A stretch of DNA of 64,000 nucleotides from Bradyrhizobium sp. C9 (lineage in GTDB: Bacteria > Pseudomonadota > Alphaproteobacteria > Rhizobiales > Xanthobacteraceae): contig NZ_NWTG01000018.1 of assembly GCF_002532045.1 (NCBI RefSeq), positions 99,536 through 163,535 on the forward strand, written 5' to 3'. Shown here in pieces: positions 25,231 to 33,249 of the stretch (the stretch's first letter is position 1; each line of letters opens with the position of its first letter). Below the pieces are notes generated by a model. That model did no database searches and had not been told where the DNA came from. It was given only the letters and a program-made list of their open reading frames with translations. The position numbers and the translations under genes are program-made.

Positions 25231-25797
25231 ATGCGCGTGCGAGATGATTACAGTCCACTTGCCAAGGCACTGCACTGGGTAACAGTGCTTTTCGTGGTCG
25301 CTGCCTGGGCCTTGGGTATTTTCAACGACGAAGTGACGCAGCCGCTGGGCTTGCTCACTCATATCTGGGTCGGTCTTAGCATTCTGGTGCTCGCAGCAGC
25401 GCGAATTCCATGGCGGATTGCCAACCCACCGCCCAAAGTCGTTTCCACCGAGTTTGGCAGGTGGTTGATCGAGTGGACGGACCCGGTGTCCCGGGTGATG
25501 CACTACGTGCTCTACGGATTGTTGCTGGCCGTCCCATTCTTCGGTATTGCGTTGCAGTTTGCAAATGGCCACTCGCTGCCGCTTTTTGGGCTTGGTGAAA
25601 TAGCTTCACCATGGCCCGCTGATAAAGCGCTCGCTCATAACCTCAAGGAGGTTCACGAAGTCCTGGCCAATCTTCTGGTGATCCTCGCAACGGTCCATAT
25701 GACTGCTGCGCTTGTGCATCACGTTGTATTTGGCGACAACACTCTGAAACGAATGCTGCCGGCTTTTAGCAAGCGGACGGAGCGAGGCGCGCAATGA
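25231..25797 (+). CDS. Cytochrome b561-type diheme membrane protein
   Basis: 188 aa from the ATG at 25231 (a GTG just before it is an alternative). Four membrane segments. Candidate heme ligands are His in LAKALHWVTVLF, His in THIWVGLSILV, His in EVHEVLANLL and His in VHMTAALVHHVVFGD. The layout matches bacterial b561/CybB proteins, which move electrons between the quinone pool and periplasmic or membrane acceptors. First gene of a FixK-box operon. Its stop overlaps the ATG of the next small gene (ATGA), so the two are translationally coupled. Confidence 0.88.
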   Translation: MRVRDDYSPLAKALHWVTVLFVVAAWALGIFNDEVTQPLGLLTHIWVGLSILVLAAARIPWRIANPPPKVVSTEFGRWLIEWTDPVSRVMHYVLYGLLLAVPFFGIALQFANGHSLPLFGLGEIASPWPADKALAHNLKEVHEVLANLLVILATVHMTAALVHHVVFGDNTLKRMLPAFSKRTERGAQ

Positions 25798-25961
25798 GTA
25801 TTATCCTTCGCATCCTCTTCGTGGTCGCTGGAGGTATCGTCGCCTTGTTCGTTGCACGTGACAGTCTGCACTTCGACTTGATCCAGACTTGGGTATCTAT
25901 TGTGCTGATGGCCGTGGTGGCAGCTATTGCGGGCTTTTGGGCACGACGGCGCAAGGCGTGA
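25794..25961 (+). CDS. 55-aa two-helix membrane protein
   Basis: 55 codons between the cytochrome and ATPase genes. The ATG overlaps the cytochrome stop (ATGA) and its stop overlaps the GTG start of the ATPase (GTGA). Two hydrophobic segments: ILRILFVVAGGIVALFVA and WVSIVLMAVVAAIAGFWA, with a short loop (RDSLHFDLIQT) and a basic end (RRRKA). The tight coupling on both sides makes it convincing as a real gene and suggests a subunit or partner of the ATPase or cytochrome. No homologue is known to me. Confidence 0.75.
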   Translation: MSIILRILFVVAGGIVALFVARDSLHFDLIQTWVSIVLMAVVAAIAGFWARRRKA

Positions 25962-28495
25962 GTGCGCAAGCTGCACGGACCGGGCTGAGCCGGGCCGAGG
26001 CCGCAGCCCGGTTGCTCAAAGAGGGCCACAACGAGCTGCCTCGAGCCCTGCACCGCACGCCGCTTCGAATCCTGATGGAGGTGTTGCGAGAGCCGATGCT
26101 CGCACTTCTGCTTTGCGGCGGGCTGATCTACCTCTTGCTTGGCGGTCTCCAGGAAGCGCTACTGCTCCTTGTATTTGGTGCAATGTCCACGCTCATCACC
26201 GTCGTGCAGGAGACGCGAACCGAGCGTGTGCTGGAGGCCCTGCGTGACCTGACCAGCCCCCGCGCCCTCGTCATTCGCGACGGCGAACGTCTGCGTATCG
26301 CCGGCCGAGAGGTGGCACGGGGTGATCTCGTTCTGCTCGCCGAGGGTGATCGAGTTCCAGCCGACGCGACGCTCGTCGAAAGCCGGGATCTCCAGGTGGA
26401 CGAGTCGCTGCTCACCGGTGAGTCGGTGCCTGTACGCAAACAGGTGGCCGGAACGCCGGCAGAGGACCACCGGCCGGGCGGCGACGATCAGCCATTCGTC
26501 TATTCGGGGTCGCTGGTGGTGCGAGGCGAAGGCGTTGCGGTGGTGACTGCCACAGGACCTCGGAGCGAGATCGGCAAGATTGGACAATCGCTGCAGGGCT
26601 TGCAACTGGAGCCGCCGCGCCTGAAGCAGCAGACGGCGCGTTTGGTGAAACTTTGCGCCATTGGCGGTGCGGCGATCAGCCTTGCTGCGGTCGTGCTTTA
26701 CGGGACGTTGCGCGGCGAATGGTTGCAGGCCGTCCTGGCGGGCATCGCTATCGGTATGTCGATGCTTCCGGAGGAGTTTCCTGTCGTACTTACCGTGTTC
26801 ATCGCCATGGGCGCGTGGCGAATTTCAAGGGCCCGCGTGCTGACTCGGCGCGCAGCCGCAATTGAAACGTTGGGCTCTGCCACTGTTCTGTGCACGGACA
26901 AGACCGGTACTCTGACGCAAAATCAGATGTCGGTCGTCGAACTTCGGCTTGCGAATGGAGCCTGCCTGCGTATTTCGTCGCTAGAGCCGGGTCATATCGA
27001 ACGGCATTTTGTCGACCTGGCACGATGCGCTGCGCTGGCGAGTTCGCCGGAGCCATTCGATCCCATGGAAAAGGCCTTTCATAGCTTTGCCCGCGAAAGG
27101 CTGAAGGAGGGCGGGGCGGATGTCCGACGCGAGCTGATACGCAGCTACGGACTGCGGCCGGAGCTACTGGCCATGACGCAAGTCTGGAGTGATGCGGCGT
27201 CGGGAAATCTAGCTGCAGCCAAGGGCGCGCCGGAAGCGATCGCCCGTCTGTGCAGGATGTCGGATGCGGATCAGATATCCATGCGCGAGGACGTCGATGT
27301 CATGGCCAGGAATGGCCTGCGGGTGCTGGCGATTGCCACTGCCGAGCATGGCGGAGAGGCGCTTCCTTCAACTCAGGAGGGCTTCGCTTTTCGATTCCTC
27401 GGTTTGATCGGGCTTGCCGATCCCATCCGCAAGAGCGTGCCGGCCGCTGTGCGCGAATGCCGCTCGGCCGGAATTCGTGTCACCATGATCACGGGTGATT
27501 ATCCCGCCACGGCATTGGCTATCGCAAGCGAAGCGGGGCTGGAGCCGTCCAGCGTTGTGACGGGCGCACAGATCGTCGCCATGGACGACGCGGAGCTGAG
27601 CAAGTTTGCGAAGAGTGTGAACGTATTCGCGCGGATCACGCCGGATCAGAAGCTCCGCATTGTTCAGGCAATGAAGGCGGATGGCGAGGTCGTCGCGATG
27701 ACGGGCGACGGCGTGAACGATGCGCCGTCGCTGGAGGCTGCCCACATCGGTATCGCCATGGGCGGGCGCGGAACCGATGTGGCGCGCGAGGCGTCGTCGA
27801 TCGTGCTGCTCGATGACGATTTTGGATCGATCGTCTCGGCTATTCGCCTCGGCCGGCGCATCTATGACAATCTGCGCAAGGCGATGACGTTCATCTTTGC
27901 GGTGCACGTGCCGATCGCTGGGCTTGCGCTGTTTCCCCTCGTATTCGGATTGCCCTTGATCTTCAGTCCCGTGCACATCGCGTTTCTGGAGATGATCATC
28001 GATCCTGTCTGCTCGCTTGTGTTTGAAGCAGAGCAGGAGGAGCGTGATGTCATGAGCCGTCCGCCGAGGCGGGCCGATGCTGCGCTCTTCACACGGGCTT
28101 TGATCGGCTGGAGCGTTCTGCAGGGCGTGATGGCATTCGTTCTGGTGGCACTGACCTTCGCATTTGCGCTTCGCGGCGGCATGCCTCCGGACGAGGCCCG
28201 GGCACTCGCGTTCTTCTCCCTGGTTTTGTGCATCGTTGGTCTCGTACTCGTCAACCGGTCGTTCAGCGCTTCGTTCGCTTCGGCCGTGTTCCGCCCGAAT
28301 GCCGTGCTCCTCTGGATATTGTTGGCTGTTGTGGCCATTCTCGCAACTTCGCTGCTATGGGCGCCGGCGTCGGCTCTCTTCCGTTTCGGGCCCCTGCATC
28401 TGGACGACCTGACCGTCACGCTGGGCGCGGGATTGACGCTGCTGGTTCTGCTCGAACTGCTGAAGCCGATCTGGACCACGCGCCTTCGTTCCTAG
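25958..28495 (+). CDS. Type II-like cation-transporting P-type ATPase
   Basis: 845 aa from a GTG at 25958 that overlaps the preceding stop. All P-type motifs are present: TGES (153-156, actuator), DKTGTLT with phosphorylated Asp314, TGDGVND (582-588), and about ten membrane segments. The M4 motif is PEEFP (271-275) where SERCA-type pumps have PEGLP. M6 reads EMIIDPVCSLVFEAE. There is no N-terminal heavy-metal domain and no CPC motif, so it is not a CPx copper or zinc pump such as FixI. The substrate is probably a divalent or monovalent cation, not determinable here. Last gene of the FixK-box operon. Confidence 0.9.
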   Translation: MSAQAARTGLSRAEAAARLLKEGHNELPRALHRTPLRILMEVLREPMLALLLCGGLIYLLLGGLQEALLLLVFGAMSTLITVVQETRTERVLEALRDLTSPRALVIRDGERLRIAGREVARGDLVLLAEGDRVPADATLVESRDLQVDESLLTGESVPVRKQVAGTPAEDHRPGGDDQPFVYSGSLVVRGEGVAVVTATGPRSEIGKIGQSLQGLQLEPPRLKQQTARLVKLCAIGGAAISLAAVVLYGTLRGEWLQAVLAGIAIGMSMLPEEFPVVLTVFIAMGAWRISRARVLTRRAAAIETLGSATVLCTDKTGTLTQNQMSVVELRLANGACLRISSLEPGHIERHFVDLARCAALASSPEPFDPMEKAFHSFARERLKEGGADVRRELIRSYGLRPELLAMTQVWSDAASGNLAAAKGAPEAIARLCRMSDADQISMREDVDVMARNGLRVLAIATAEHGGEALPSTQEGFAFRFLGLIGLADPIRKSVPAAVRECRSAGIRVTMITGDYPATALAIASEAGLEPSSVVTGAQIVAMDDAELSKFAKSVNVFARITPDQKLRIVQAMKADGEVVAMTGDGVNDAPSLEAAHIGIAMGGRGTDVAREASSIVLLDDDFGSIVSAIRLGRRIYDNLRKAMTFIFAVHVPIAGLALFPLVFGLPLIFSPVHIAFLEMIIDPVCSLVFEAEQEERDVMSRPPRRADAALFTRALIGWSVLQGVMAFVLVALTFAFALRGGMPPDEARALAFFSLVLCIVGLVLVNRSFSASFASAVFRPNAVLLWILLAVVAILATSLLWAPASALFRFGPLHLDDLTVTLGAGLTLLVLLELLKPIWTTRLRS

Positions 28496-28644
28496 CGCCC
28501 GACGGGCAACTCAGCAAAAATCTGTCAATCCCCTTGTATGAAATAGTTCGGTTTATCGGAATGAAAGCTCGATGTATGGTCTGCGCGTCTCAGCCGATCG
28601 AGGGGCGCGCCGGGGAGAGCACGAAGTAAGCCGTAACCCATCGT

Positions 28645-28764
28645 GCAGGGAAAGTCGGATTGCTCCGGTTACACCTGTGGTCCTACCTCCCGCGTTTTTT
28701 TACTACGCGGGACCCATGGGTGAGATCGGCACCCGGCTTTCCCTGCGCCCTCTGTTGAAGAGGG
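28645..28764. repeat. Structured dispersed element (multi-branched hairpins)
   Basis: Outer stem GCAGGGAAAG (28645-28654) pairs perfectly with CTTTCCCTGC (28737-28746) and can be extended with wobbles on both sides. It encloses three hairpins: CGGA-TTGC-TCCG (28656-28667), TCCCGCGT...ACGCGGGA (28688-28712) and GGGTG-agatcgg-CACCC (28718-28734). A fourth follows: CCCTCT-gttga-AGAGGG (28748-28764). I remember near-identical strings repeated between Bradyrhizobium genes (memory only). It may be a mobile non-autonomous repeat or an RNA; no promoter was identified. Confidence 0.55.
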
Positions 28765-29003
28765 GGTGAAAACGAGATGAAAAACTCGGACAAATCATGT
28801 CGCGAGAATGCCAGTGCATAGCTCACGAACTCGCGCAATCTTCTCAGTGTCGTCGTAGCCAAAGCCAGGACCCATTACCTCGAATCTGATTTGCTGTGCG
28901 ATGCTTGGGCTGCGATCCGGCTCATCATCAAGTGCGGTGGCTATGGGTCCTTGGCATTCGCCTGGACGACGATCGGGGAGATCGTATGCTCCTGTGTCTG
29001 GCA

Positions 29004-29103
29004 CCGTCATGCCGAGGTGCGAGTGGAGCGGGCCCCGAAGCACGGCGGCACGACTCTGGCCGTGCATCCTTCGGGACACGCTACGCGCTCCTCGGGATGA
29101 CGG
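29004..29103. repeat. 100-bp element with terminal inverted repeats
   Basis: The ends CCGTCATGCCGAGG and CCTCGGGATGACGG are inverted repeats matching at 13 of 14 positions. The inside carries GGTGCGAG and CATCCTTCGG stretches also seen in the element at 2531-2636. It resembles a REP or MITE-like intergenic repeat. No ORF of its own. Confidence 0.6.
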
Positions 29104-29210
29104 ATCTGAACGCTTCGCCGGGACGACAGTATGCTTGTGGCATCAGCCCGCCATCGCCCGAAAAATTCGCGATTGCCGGTTGCCTCTTCTTCAGGCAATG
29201 ACGACCTGCA

Positions 29211-30083
29211 ATGAACAAGAGCTTCGAGGAAACTGCCGCTCGTCTGGCCCCGGCGATTTTTGTCGTGCTGTGGAGCACGGGATTCATCGGCACCAAATAC
29301 GTCATCAACAACGCGGAGCCGCTGACCTATCTGGCGATCCGGATGGCGTTCGTGGTGGTGGTGATGGCGGTCATCGCCGCTGTTGTACGGCCGAAATGGC
29401 CGGACCGGACAGGTGTTTTCCACAGTGCGATCGCCGGCATCCTGGTGCACGGCTTCTATCTCGGCGGCACCGCGATTGCGATCGCGCATTCGATTCCCGC
29501 GGGCCTGTCGGCGTTGATCCCGGGCCTGCAGCCAATCCTGACCTCGACCATCGCCAACCGCTGGTTAGGGGAGCGCGTCACGCCGCTGCAGTGGGGCGGG
29601 CTCGTGCTCGGCCTCGCCGGCGTCGTGCTGATCCTGCATAATCGGCCGATGACGGGTGACGCGGGGTGGGGCTGGCTTGCTTCAGGCGTCTCGCTGATCA
29701 GCATCACGCTCGGCACGCTGTACCAGCGCCGTTACTGCAACCAGATCGACTGGCGCGCCGGCAATCTCGTGCAGTACGTCGCGGTGACGATCTTCTTCGG
29801 CATCGGCGCGTGGCTGTTCGAGACCAACATCGTGCATTGGACCCGCGAGTTCGTGCTGGCGATCGCCTGGCTGGTGTTCGCGCTGTCGATCGGCTCGATT
29901 GGGCTATTGTACTGGTTGATCCGTCATCATGCCGCGACCTCGGTCGCGAGCCTGTTCTATCTGGTGCCGGCGGTGACCGCGCTGATGGCCTATGTGCTGT
30001 TCGGCGAGCGGCTCGATTATGTCGCGATGGCCGGCATGGCGGCCTGCGCCGCCGCGGTGCTGGTGGTCAACCGCCGCAGCTAA
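29211..30083 (+). CDS. DMT-superfamily (EamA) exporter
   Basis: 290 aa with ten membrane segments in two EamA halves (FVVLWSTGFIGTKYVINNAEP in the first; SVASLFYLVPAVTALMAYVLFGERLDYVAMAG in the second). Family members export amino acids, purines or other small metabolites from the cytoplasm. The start ATG at 29211 lies after a repeat-rich gap, without a strong ribosome site. Its stop overlaps that of the convergent photolyase gene by 4 nt. Confidence 0.88.
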   Translation: MNKSFEETAARLAPAIFVVLWSTGFIGTKYVINNAEPLTYLAIRMAFVVVVMAVIAAVVRPKWPDRTGVFHSAIAGILVHGFYLGGTAIAIAHSIPAGLSALIPGLQPILTSTIANRWLGERVTPLQWGGLVLGLAGVVLILHNRPMTGDAGWGWLASGVSLISITLGTLYQRRYCNQIDWRAGNLVQYVAVTIFFGIGAWLFETNIVHWTREFVLAIAWLVFALSIGSIGLLYWLIRHHAATSVASLFYLVPAVTALMAYVLFGERLDYVAMAGMAACAAAVLVVNRRS

Positions 30084-31561
30084 TCCTTGCCACGGATTTT
30101 TGCGTAGGCCGCGAGCGCGCGTTCACGGCCCTGCTTATGATCGACAATCGGCGCCGGGTAGGTCTCGCCGAGTTCGATGCCGGCGCTCGCAAGTTCGATC
30201 GGCGTCGCAGTCCAAGGCTGGTGGATCAGGTCGTTGGGGAGCTGCGCAAGCTCCGGCACCCAGCGCCTGACATAGGCGCCGTCCGGGTCGAACTTCTCGC
30301 CCTGCAGGATCGGGTTGAACACGCGGAAATAGGGCGCGGCATCGGCGCCGGAGCCGGCGACCCATTGCCAGTTCGCCGGGTTGGAGCCGGCATCGGCGTC
30401 AACCAGTGTGTCCCAGAACCATTGTTCGCCGGAGCGCCAGTCGATCAGGAGATGCTTCACCAGGAACGAGGCGACCACCATGCGTACCCGGTTGTGCATC
30501 ACGCCGCTGTGCCAGAGCTCGCGCATCCCTGCATCGACGATCGGATAGCCGGTCAGGCCGTGCTGCCACGCCTTCAGCGCTCGGGCGTCGCTCTTCCACG
30601 GAAACGCGTCGAACTGCTCCTGCAGGTTCCGATCCGCCATATCGGGCACGTCGAACAGCAGGTGGCGGCAGAACTCGCGCCAGCCGAGCTCGCTGAGGAA
30701 TTTGTCGATGTCGCCGGCAAGCCGCGGGTGCTCGGCGGCGGCGAAGCGGGCGGCATGCCAGACCTGGCGCGGGCTGATCTCGCCGAAGCGCAGATGCGGG
30801 GAGAGGCGCGAGGTCGCGTCGCGGTCCGGCCGGTCGCGGTCGCCGGCGTAGCCGTTGATACGCTCGTCGAGAAATGTCTTCAGTCGATCGTGCGCCGCGG
30901 CTTCGCCAGGGGTCCAGCTTTCGCGCAGGCCGCCCGCCCAATCCGGTCGCGTCGGTTCGAGATCCCAGCCATCGACGGTTTCGCTCACGACGCCGCTAAT
31001 GGAGGTGAGCTTCCTCGGTGCCGGCAGCGGCTTTGGCGGATCGCCAAGACCCTGTACGCGCCGCCAGAATGGCGTGAACACGCGCAAGGCCCGATTGTCC
31101 TTGTTGCGGATGACCTTTGGGTCGACGAGCAGGTCGCCGGCAAGAATTTGCGAGTCGATGCCGTCAGTTGCGAGCGCAGCTTCGACATCTCTGGCAACGG
31201 CTCGATGCGGCGTCTGCGCGATGTCGTTCCAGAACACGGCGCCCACGTGAATGTCGCGGGCCAGCGTGGCGATCACGGAGGCGGCCGGTCCCGTCCGCAG
31301 CACCAGCGTTCCGCCGATCGCCTCAAGGCTCTTGCGGAGTGCGCGCAGCGACTGTGCCAGCCACCATCGCGTCGCGCCGCCGAGGGGACGCACCGCCGGC
31401 GGCCTCAAAGCGCGACTTTCCTCGTCGCGGACATAGAGACCAACCACGGGCGCGCCGCGGCTGGCCGCTTCATGCAGGGCCGGGTGATCCGACAGCCGCA
31501 GATCGTCGCGGAACCAGACGATAACAGGCTGTACGCGGGCCACCCGGACGCTGCGTACCAA
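30080..31561 (-). CDS. phrB: DNA photolyase/cryptochrome-family protein
   Basis: 493 aa if started at the TTG at 31561, 3 nt after the stop of the peroxiredoxin gene; a GTG at 31543 (487 aa) is equally possible. The N-terminal antenna-binding Rossmann domain begins VIVWFRDDLRLSDHPAL. The C-terminal FAD domain contains RLSPHLRFGEISPRQVW, ELGWREFCRHLLF, GYPIVDAGMRELWHSGVMHNRVRMVVASFLVKHL and ANWQWVAGSGADAAPYFRVFNP, all typical of CPD class I photolyases. It repairs UV pyrimidine dimers using blue light. Co-transcription with a peroxiredoxin links light and peroxide damage. Confidence 0.92.
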   Translation of the reverse strand: MVRSVRVARVQPVIVWFRDDLRLSDHPALHEAASRGAPVVGLYVRDEESRALRPPAVRPLGGATRWWLAQSLRALRKSLEAIGGTLVLRTGPAASVIATLARDIHVGAVFWNDIAQTPHRAVARDVEAALATDGIDSQILAGDLLVDPKVIRNKDNRALRVFTPFWRRVQGLGDPPKPLPAPRKLTSISGVVSETVDGWDLEPTRPDWAGGLRESWTPGEAAAHDRLKTFLDERINGYAGDRDRPDRDATSRLSPHLRFGEISPRQVWHAARFAAAEHPRLAGDIDKFLSELGWREFCRHLLFDVPDMADRNLQEQFDAFPWKSDARALKAWQHGLTGYPIVDAGMRELWHSGVMHNRVRMVVASFLVKHLLIDWRSGEQWFWDTLVDADAGSNPANWQWVAGSGADAAPYFRVFNPILQGEKFDPDGAYVRRWVPELAQLPNDLIHQPWTATPIELASAGIELGETYPAPIVDHKQGRERALAAYAKIRGKD

Positions 31562-31564
31562 CAG

Positions 31565-32224
31565 TTACTTCGGCTGCGGCACGATACGGATGTAGGGCTT
31601 CGGTTCTTTCCAGCCCTGCGGATAGATCGTCTTGGCCTCGTCGTTGCTGACCGAGCCCGCGATGATCACGTCCTCGCCCTGCTTCCAGTCGGCAGGGGTG
31701 GCGACGCGGTGCGTGGCGGTGAGCTGCAACGAGTCGATGACGCGCAGGATTTCCTGGAAGTTCCGGCCCGTGGTCATCGGGTAGACCAGCACCAGCTTGA
31801 TCTTCTTGTCGGGGCCGATGATGAAGACGTTGCGCACCGTCTGATTGTCCGCGGGCGTGCGGGTAAGGGGATCGCCCGAGGTCGAGGCCGGCAGCATGTC
31901 GTAGAGCTTCGACACGTTGAAATCGGTGTCGCCGATCATCGGGTAGTTCGGCGCGGCACCCTGGGTTTCCTTGATGTCCTCGGACCATTTGGCGTGGCGG
32001 TCGACCGGATCGACCGACAGGCCCATCAGTTTGACGCCGCGCTTGTCGAATTCAGGCTTAAGACGGGCGAGCGTGCCGAGCTCGGTGGTGCAGACCGGGG
32101 TGAAGTCCTTGGGATGGGAGAACAAAAGCACCCAGCTGCTGCCGATCCAGTCGTGGAACTTGATCTTTCCTTCGGTGGTCTCAGCTTCGAAGTCGGGGGC
32201 GACGGCGCCAATCTGAAGTGCCAT
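31565..32224 (-). CDS. 1-Cys peroxiredoxin (Prx6 type)
   Basis: 219 aa from the ATG at 32224 (GAGG 9 nt upstream). The peroxidatic Cys45 sits in FTPVCTTE. The long C-terminal extension (NVFIIGPDKKIKLVLVYPMTTGRN, then AGSVSNDEAKTIYPQGWKEPKPYIR) is that of Prx6-type enzymes. No resolving Cys is seen; the mature protein appears to have this single Cys. It reduces hydrogen and organic peroxides in the cytosol. First gene of a two-gene operon with the photolyase. Confidence 0.92.
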   Translation of the reverse strand: MALQIGAVAPDFEAETTEGKIKFHDWIGSSWVLLFSHPKDFTPVCTTELGTLARLKPEFDKRGVKLMGLSVDPVDRHAKWSEDIKETQGAAPNYPMIGDTDFNVSKLYDMLPASTSGDPLTRTPADNQTVRNVFIIGPDKKIKLVLVYPMTTGRNFQEILRVIDSLQLTATHRVATPADWKQGEDVIIAGSVSNDEAKTIYPQGWKEPKPYIRIVPQPK

Positions 32225-32612
32225 GATTTTACCTCATCTCTTTGATGTTGCTGCTTAAATTGTATTTGAGGTCGTCTGTTCCAGTATAGGACGGGACAAC
32301 GCTTAAGTGAACGGCTTCTGAAAAAAGGTGAGACATTTCTCCTTGAGGCTGGAATTCCAAGCAACTTGTTTTGATCCATCCCTCTGCGACGAAATATCAG
32401 CTGCGGCACAAAAGCTTGGAAATGCCCAGATAAAGCCGCTTATCGCCGTCATCACGCCGGCCCCGGCTGCTATAGGACTGAACCGCGACAGCGTTTAAAG
32501 CGACCAAATAGCAACCATCTAAAAATCTCGGAACCCAAGTTCCGAATCATTAACCACTCGTTTACGCCCGCATGGAAAAGCTGGCCTCAGATAGGAATTG
32601 AAAGCTCCCACA
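32225..32612. other. Divergent promoter gap with one small palindrome
   Basis: 388 bp between the divergent peroxiredoxin and the 193-aa gene. No gene seen. A palindrome at 32528-32545 (TCGGAAC-CCAA-GTTCCGA) lies 67 bp before the ATG of the downstream gene and may be an operator. An EcfG match was looked for here and not found with correct spacing. Confidence 0.4.
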
Positions 32613-33194
32613 ATGTCTACCCCAAGTACCAAGACCGCTGAGGCTCTCAGCGGTGCGTTGAATCCATCCTGCCGCAAGACCGCCGCCCATGCGCTGACCA
32701 TCGTGCGCGACGGCGTGATCACCGGCGAAGGCCCGACCACCAAGGGCCGTATCCATTTCTCCCGGTCACTCGATGCCGATGACGCTGCCTGGTGCGCGCG
32801 CATCCTGACGGCGGCCGCGGTCGAGCATCAGCCGGTCAGCCGGGCCGAGATCGAGGCGCTGTTCGCGATCAACGAGGCTGCGGCCGAGCGCAGCGATGCC
32901 GGCCGGTTCGATGACCTGCTCGCCAAGGCGATTGCCCATCATGCAGCGTCGGAGTCCGGCCTGCCGGTGCCGCCGCGCACGGTGGCGCTGTCGCCGGATA
33001 CGAACATCGATCGCTGGGCGCCGACGCAGGGCACCAAGATGGACACCAAGGTCTTGGAATGGATCGCGGGCCGGATGCGCGGTCAGCGCCGCACCGGTCG
33101 CGCGCTCGCTGCGATGGTGGCGACGCTGGTCGGCGCGACCGCGCTGCCGCTCGCAGCGCAGCTGCCCAACGTGTTCGACATCGGGATGATGTGA
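32613..33194 (+). CDS. Conserved hypothetical protein with C-terminal hydrophobic helix
   Basis: 193 aa from the ATG at 32613. The centre contains GRIHFSRSLDADDAAWCARILTAAAVEHQPVSRAEIEALF, a helical domain, followed by DDLLAKAIAHHAAS. Near the C-terminus a short hydrophobic stretch (MVATLVGATALPLAAQLP) precedes the final FDIGMM. No family recognised. It is convergent with the phosphatase-like gene, with two strong hairpins between them. Confidence 0.65.
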   Translation: MSTPSTKTAEALSGALNPSCRKTAAHALTIVRDGVITGEGPTTKGRIHFSRSLDADDAAWCARILTAAAVEHQPVSRAEIEALFAINEAAAERSDAGRFDDLLAKAIAHHAASESGLPVPPRTVALSPDTNIDRWAPTQGTKMDTKVLEWIAGRMRGQRRTGRALAAMVATLVGATALPLAAQLPNVFDIGMM

Positions 33195-33197
33195 TCA

Positions 33198-33227
33198 TTC
33201 GGGATGATGCCGCTGCATCATCCCGAA
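33198..33227. terminator. Bidirectional hairpin between convergent genes
   Basis: Perfect 12-bp stem TTCGGGATGATG with a 6-nt loop and its complement, just after the stop at 33194. A second 9-bp stem, CGGCGGGGA with TCCCCGCCG, follows at 33241-33263 and is trailed by TTTTCTGTTT, which makes it the better plus-strand terminator. Its loop contains the stop codon of the convergent gene. Confidence 0.7.
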
Positions 33228-33249
33228 CCAACTGCGAGAGCGGCGGGGA

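Larger units (their letters stand above)
28496..29210. other. 715-bp gap made largely of repeat elements
   Basis: No supported gene. It contains a structured repeat (28645-28764, listed separately) and a 100-bp element with inverted ends (29004-29103). The first 45 bases and the stretch around 28770-28815 also match strings I remember as parts of a composite Bradyrhizobium repeat. A minus-strand ORF (28795-29079) and a plus ORF (28572-28769) run through these repeats and are not credible. Confidence 0.55.

Noticed and set aside
28572..28769. 65-codon plus-strand ORF in the structured repeat
   Set aside because: Its sequence is wholly made of the dispersed repeat, which explains similar short ORFs elsewhere; no independent evidence of translation.
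28795..29079. 94-codon minus-strand ORF after the ATPase operon
   Set aside because: It passes through repeat elements, has no ribosome site and only a vague resemblance to an amidase C-terminus; not supportable as gene or pseudogene.
29666..32245. 859-codon plus-strand ORF
   Set aside because: It runs antisense through the end of the DMT exporter, the photolyase and the peroxiredoxin, is rich in Arg, Gly and Asp and has no domain; a shadow in GC-rich DNA.
32528..32562. Possible EcfG promoter before the 193-aa gene
   Set aside because: GGAAC and CGTT occur but are 24 nt apart, outside the accepted 16-17 nt.
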